Below are positions 13,494-16,458 of a stretch of DNA of 16,458 nucleotides, one piece after another (the first letter of the stretch is position 1; every line of letters starts with the position of its first letter). This DNA is from JAMBLL01 sp964387145 (lineage in GTDB: Bacteria > Actinomycetota > Acidimicrobiia > Spongiisociales > UBA5794), in contig CAYLVM010000049.1 of assembly GCA_964387145.1 (NCBI GenBank), positions 1 to 16,458 of the forward strand. Direction: 5' to 3'. The translations under genes were made by a program, and so were the position numbers. The notes under the pieces are model-generated. The model searched no databases. It saw only the letters and a program-made list of their open reading frames with translations, and was not told where the DNA came from.

Positions 13494-14573
13494 ATGTCGG
13501 AGAACACAATGAATGTCGAGCTTCCGGGACGGTTGGGTACACCCGACATGGTGTTACGGGACGACCCCCGGGCGAATCCAGGGTTGGTTGCGGCGCTCGC
13601 AGCGTTCGAACTCGACGGTGCCGCCGAGCCTCCACCTGTCGACGTGAACTCTCCGCTCGAGGCCATCCTGGCGTTCACAGCCGAGGCCGAGGTCGGTTTC
13701 GAGGGCCTGTTCGCAGTGCTCGGCTCGAGCGCTCCCGCTATCGAAGGTGTCACCTCGACGACCGAGACCATCACCGGTGTCGACGGGAACGAGATCACCC
13801 TGTTCATCCACCGTCCCACCAACGCCACCGGTCCGCTCCCGGGTGTGCTCCACCTCCACGGTGGTGGCATGGTGATCCTGTCGGCAGCGGGCCCGCTGTA
13901 CACGAGATGGCGCGAGGCGCTTGCAGCCTCCGGCATGGTCGTCGTCGGTGTCGAGTTCCGCAACGGGGCAGGCGCGCTCGGTAACCATCCGTTCCCCGCG
14001 GGCCTCGACGACTGTGCCAGCGCGCTGGCATGGACAGATGCGAACCGTGAACGCCTGGGGATCTCGAAGCTGGTCGTATCGGGGGAGTCCGGCGGGGGGA
14101 ACCTGACGTTGGCAACAGCGCTCAAGGCGAAACGAGATGGCACGCTTGGGAGCATCGACGGTGTCTACGCCCAGTGCCCGTACATCTCGAACGCGTACGA
14201 TGCGATGCCGCCCGAGCTCACGTCGCTTCACGAGAACGACGGCTACTTCCTTGGCTCCGCGATGATGGCGGCGACGGCCGTGACGTACGATCCGGAGGGA
14301 GCGAACGCAACGAATCCGCTTGCGTGGCCCTACTACGCGAGTGTCGAGGATCTCGAGGGACTCCCACCGCACATGATCTCGGTCAACCAGCTCGACCCGT
14401 TGCGCGACGAGGGCCTTGCGTACTTCGCCAAGCTGCTTGCAGCGGGCGTGTCGGTGGTGTGTCGGACGGTGAACGGGACGACCCATGCAGGGGACATCAT
14501 GTTCCCCGGCGCTCTGCCCGATACATACTCGGCAACCGTCCGGGACGTCAAAGGGTTCGCAGACTCGCTTTAG
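13494..14573 (+). CDS. Alpha/beta hydrolase, hormone-sensitive-lipase-type esterase
   Basis: 359 residues. The oxyanion-hole motif HGGG (122-125, in LHLHGGGMVI), the nucleophile elbow GESGGG with Ser199, Asp301 in LDPLRDEG and His331 in GTTHAGD make a complete catalytic triad of the bacterial HSL (family IV) carboxylesterases. The first 85 or so residues form the variable cap. No signal peptide is visible, so a cytoplasmic carboxylesterase acting on short- to medium-chain acyl esters is the most likely role; natural substrate unknown. ATG 13494 has AAAGG nine bases upstream. A promoter at 13436-13465 and a hairpin ahead of it suggest separate transcription from the antiporter. It converges with the GntR gene at 14648; the 74-bp gap shows no clear terminator. 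Confidence 0.9.
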   Translation: MSENTMNVELPGRLGTPDMVLRDDPRANPGLVAALAAFELDGAAEPPPVDVNSPLEAILAFTAEAEVGFEGLFAVLGSSAPAIEGVTSTTETITGVDGNEITLFIHRPTNATGPLPGVLHLHGGGMVILSAAGPLYTRWREALAASGMVVVGVEFRNGAGALGNHPFPAGLDDCASALAWTDANRERLGISKLVVSGESGGGNLTLATALKAKRDGTLGSIDGVYAQCPYISNAYDAMPPELTSLHENDGYFLGSAMMAATAVTYDPEGANATNPLAWPYYASVEDLEGLPPHMISVNQLDPLRDEGLAYFAKLLAAGVSVVCRTVNGTTHAGDIMFPGALPDTYSATVRDVKGFADSL

Positions 14574-14647
14574 GCGGGACTTGGCCTGTTGCTGATCGGT
14601 TGTTGTCGGCCGGTTCGATGTCCTGCACGCGTCGAGACGTGGTGTGA

Positions 14648-15268
14648 CTACTGCTCGTTGTCGTGGGCAAAGAAGTCCAGGAGAGCGGTAGCAGCTCGCT
14701 CGAGATGGGTACCGAGCAGAGCGCATGCTGCGTCGACGTCGGCCCTCCGGCAGGCATCGAGCAGGGCGTCGTGCTCGGCTTCGGAGTCCGCAGCACCACC
14801 GAGCTCCTGGGTGTACAACGCCACGTACGGAGCGACGGCTGCATGAAGGATCTCGGCCATCGCCACGCCCTGTGGCCATCCGCTGGCTCGATAGAGAGCC
14901 CGGTGGAACACCCAGTTGGCCTCGGTGAGTGACACTGCCTCGCCAGAGAGGGCAAGCTCCGCCTCCGCGAGGTCGACGATCGTCAGGTTCGGGATCGCTC
15001 GCGCGAGCAACAGCGGTTCGATCGCTCGACGCAGACCGTAGTTCTCCTCTGCATCGGCGGCAGATAGTTCCGGGACGACCACTCCCCGGTTGGGCTCGAA
15101 CCGCAGGAGGCCGATCGCTGCAATGCGGTGCAGTGCCTCTCTCACCGGGATCTTGCTCACACCGAGTCGGTCTGCCAGTTCGTCCTGGCGTAGCCACGTG
15201 CCGGGAGTCAGCTCACCGCGCAGCATCCCCTCCATCACCGAGCGTTGAATCTGGTCCACAGTTGACAT
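14648..15268 (-). CDS. GntR family regulator, FadR/FCD-like subgroup
   Basis: 206 residues. The N-terminal winged helix (1-70) shows the GntR signature: GELTPGTWLRQDELADRLGV, then SKIPVREALHRIAAIGLL and the wing RGVVVPEL. The all-helical C-terminal domain (about 75-200) is of FCD type, including the metal/ligand-site pattern with Arg79-Arg80 and His residues such as WVFHRALY. FCD regulators sense carboxylates or amino acids and usually repress a neighbouring catabolic gene. It is divergent from the ACC deaminase across 59 bp containing a perfect palindrome, so it is very likely that enzyme's regulator. Its ATG at 15268 has no ribosome site; TACGAT seven bases upstream suggests a leaderless mRNA. 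Its start codon overlaps the -35 box of the deaminase promoter on the other strand. Confidence 0.92.
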   Translation of the reverse strand: MSTVDQIQRSVMEGMLRGELTPGTWLRQDELADRLGVSKIPVREALHRIAAIGLLRFEPNRGVVVPELSAADAEENYGLRRAIEPLLLARAIPNLTIVDLAEAELALSGEAVSLTEANWVFHRALYRASGWPQGVAMAEILHAAVAPYVALYTQELGGAADSEAEHDALLDACRRADVDAACALLGTHLERAATALLDFFAHDNEQ

Positions 15269-15290
15269 ACGCAGAATCGTATACGATTAT
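15262..15290 (+). promoter_or_regulatory. Promoter of the ACC deaminase gene
   Basis: A perfect TTGACA at 15262-15267, a 17-nt spacer and GATTAT at 15285-15290 (4 of 6 with TATAAT). The leader of about 30 nt ends with AGGAGG before the GTG start. The GntR operator palindrome lies between and over the two boxes. Confidence 0.65.
15275..15288. promoter_or_regulatory. Perfect 14-bp palindrome, probable GntR operator
   Basis: AATCGTATACGATT equals its own reverse complement. It has the GTATAC core seen in operators of many FadR/VanR-type GntR regulators. It occupies the spacer and -10 of the deaminase promoter and the -10 of the gntR gene, so one bound dimer could repress both directions. Confidence 0.75.
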
Positions 15291-15327
15291 TCGATCATGG
15301 TCAATCGTCGCCCAGAAGGAGGCACCA

Positions 15328-16347
15328 GTGAACCTCGATGATTTCGCCCGCGTACCGCTGCTGTTTGGACCCTCACCCATCCACGCCCTTCCCAGGCTCT
15401 CTGAGGCTCTTGGTGGTGAAGTCGAGATCTGGGCGAAGCGCGAGGACTGCAACTCGGGCATCGCGTACGGCGGCAACAAGGTTCGGAAGTTGGAGTACCT
15501 GGTGGCTGAAGCGCTCGACCAGGGCTGTGACACGCTCGTTTCGATCGGTGGCATCCAGTCCAACCACACCCGCCAGGTCACCGGCGTCGCTGCACACCTC
15601 GGCCTCAAGGCGGTCACCGTCCAGGAGAGCTGGGTCGACTGGCCCGACATGAACTACGACAAGGTCGGCAACATCCAACTCACTCGCATCATGGGTGGTG
15701 ACATTCGTATCGATTCGGCCGGATTCGACATCGGGATTCGCGACAGCTGGCAGCAGGCGCTCGAGTCGGTCGAAGCAGCCGGTGGCAAGCCGTATCCGAT
15801 CCCGGCCGGTGCCTCCGATCACCCTTTGGGAGGTCTTGGTTTCGCAAACTGGGCGGCCGAGGTCATCGTCCAGGAGTCCGACCATGGCGTGTTCTTCGAT
15901 CATGTGATCGTCTGCGCGGTGACCGGTTCAACACTTGCCGGGATGATCGCCGGATTCGCCCTCGAAGACCGCGACGACCGCAAGATCATCGGCATCGACG
16001 CCTCAGCGACCATCGAGGCGACCATCGACCAGGTAACCCGCATCGCGAACGACACCGCCGACAAGATCGGCGTCGGCCGCGACCTCCGGGCAGATGAGAT
16101 CACCATCCTTCCCGGATACGAAGGCCCTGCCTACGGCGTTCCCGATCAACAGACGATCGACGCCATCCACCTCGTTGCCCGCACCGAGGGGATGCTCACC
16201 GACCCGGTCTATGAGGGAAAGTCGATGGCAGGACTCATCGCAATGGTCCGGTCGGGGGAGATCCCCGCCGGGTCCAAGGTGCTCTACGCCCACCTTGGTG
16301 GACAACCTGCTCTGCCTGCCTACGCGGGTGCGCCAGGGCTCGGCTGA
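15328..16347 (+). CDS. acdS: 1-aminocyclopropane-1-carboxylate (ACC) deaminase
   Basis: 339 residues, matching the 338 or so of known ACC deaminases. It breaks ACC, the ethylene precursor of plants, into 2-oxobutyrate and ammonia using PLP. Lys51 in YGGNKVRKLEYL is the Schiff-base lysine and Ser78 in GGIQSNHTRQV the proton-handling serine. Tyr295-Glu296 in PVYEGKSM and Leu323 in HLGGQPAL sit one residue off the Tyr294, Glu295 and Leu322 of the Pseudomonas enzyme. Glu and Leu at these places separate true ACC deaminase from the D-cysteine desulfhydrase branch, which has Ser and Thr. The start is the GTG at 15328, preceded by AGGAGG with a 5-nt spacer; the frame is open further upstream but that part is antisense to gntR. 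Expression is probably induced by relief of the GntR repressor. Confidence 0.95.
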   Translation: MNLDDFARVPLLFGPSPIHALPRLSEALGGEVEIWAKREDCNSGIAYGGNKVRKLEYLVAEALDQGCDTLVSIGGIQSNHTRQVTGVAAHLGLKAVTVQESWVDWPDMNYDKVGNIQLTRIMGGDIRIDSAGFDIGIRDSWQQALESVEAAGGKPYPIPAGASDHPLGGLGFANWAAEVIVQESDHGVFFDHVIVCAVTGSTLAGMIAGFALEDRDDRKIIGIDASATIEATIDQVTRIANDTADKIGVGRDLRADEITILPGYEGPAYGVPDQQTIDAIHLVARTEGMLTDPVYEGKSMAGLIAMVRSGEIPAGSKVLYAHLGGQPALPAYAGAPGLG

Positions 16348-16425
16348 GGATCCACGAAGCCACGTGACCCTTTCGGGATGATGTGATGGATCGCTCTGGA
16401 CGTTTCGGATACTCTCTGGTGCGCA

Positions 16426-16458
16426 ATGACGAGAGCGAGAGAACCCGGGCCGTTGGTC
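16426..16458 (+). CDS. Possible start of a new gene, cut by the window edge
   Basis: ATG 16426 opens a frame (MTRAREPGPLV) that runs to the edge. TACTCT at 16410-16415 could be its -10 box. No ribosome site is visible and only 11 codons are available, so nothing can be said about the product. The 78 bp between the deaminase and this point show no clear terminator. Confidence 0.3.
   Translation, partial: MTRAREPGPLV

Noticed and set aside
13554..15197. 547-codon minus-strand open frame
   Set aside because: It is antisense to the esterase and overlaps gntR in another frame; it is Arg-rich with no domain, typical of a GC-rich shadow.
14929..15327. Upstream in-frame extension of the ACC deaminase
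   Set aside because: It runs antisense through gntR; the GTG at 15328 with AGGAGG gives the canonical enzyme length and residue numbering.

Overview
The window is high-GC bacterial DNA with short intergenic gaps. Most wobble positions are G or C, and several start codons sit 6-7 nt after a TANNNT -10 box, which is common in Actinobacteria. I infer an actinobacterium, possibly from an acidimicrobial-type lineage. There is no rRNA or other taxonomic marker to prove this. A run of 100 N at 10292-10391 is an assembly scaffold gap flanked by a 7-nt tandem repeat, so the sequence is probably from a draft or metagenome assembly.

Layout, left to right. (1) Minus strand: a protein cut by the window edge with a restriction-endonuclease-like core, then an Lrp/AsnC regulator. 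The regulator diverges from a trans-sulfuration-family PLP enzyme, which is followed by an M20 metallopeptidase/deacylase. A cluster of inverted repeats lies in the divergent gap. (2) 3775-4307 has no intact gene but may hold a decayed reading frame. (3) A PAP2 phosphatase fused to an LssY C-terminal domain (plus) converges on a PEBP/YbhB-like protein (minus). (4) A minus-strand operon couples a PLP-dependent decarboxylase to an ESS/GltS-like transporter by a 4-nt ATGA overlap. (5) A MazEF-like toxin-antitoxin pair (minus) lies next to the repeat-flanked gap. (6) Plus strand: a MarR regulator overlaps a deiodinase-like thioredoxin-fold protein by 4 nt, followed by a Kef-type cation/proton antiporter with a RCK/TrkA-N domain and then an HSL-family esterase. 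(7) A GntR regulator diverges from a 1-aminocyclopropane-1-carboxylate (ACC) deaminase. The deaminase promoter has a perfect TTGACA -35 and a 14-bp perfect palindrome between -35 and -10. A possible new gene begins at the right edge.

Functional themes. Amino-acid catabolism recurs: two PLP enzymes that may both yield 2-oxobutyrate plus ammonia, a third PLP decarboxylase with its own transporter, and an M20 deacylase. Two of these enzymes are divergent from a dedicated regulator with visible operator-like palindromes. MarR, the deiodinase-like protein and the Kef antiporter form a plausible redox/electrophile-response neighbourhood. I see no phage, insertion sequence, CRISPR array or biosynthetic cluster. 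The items most worth a second look are the decarboxylase-transporter pair, the variant nuclease-like protein with a possible upstream frameshift, and the leaderless gene starts.
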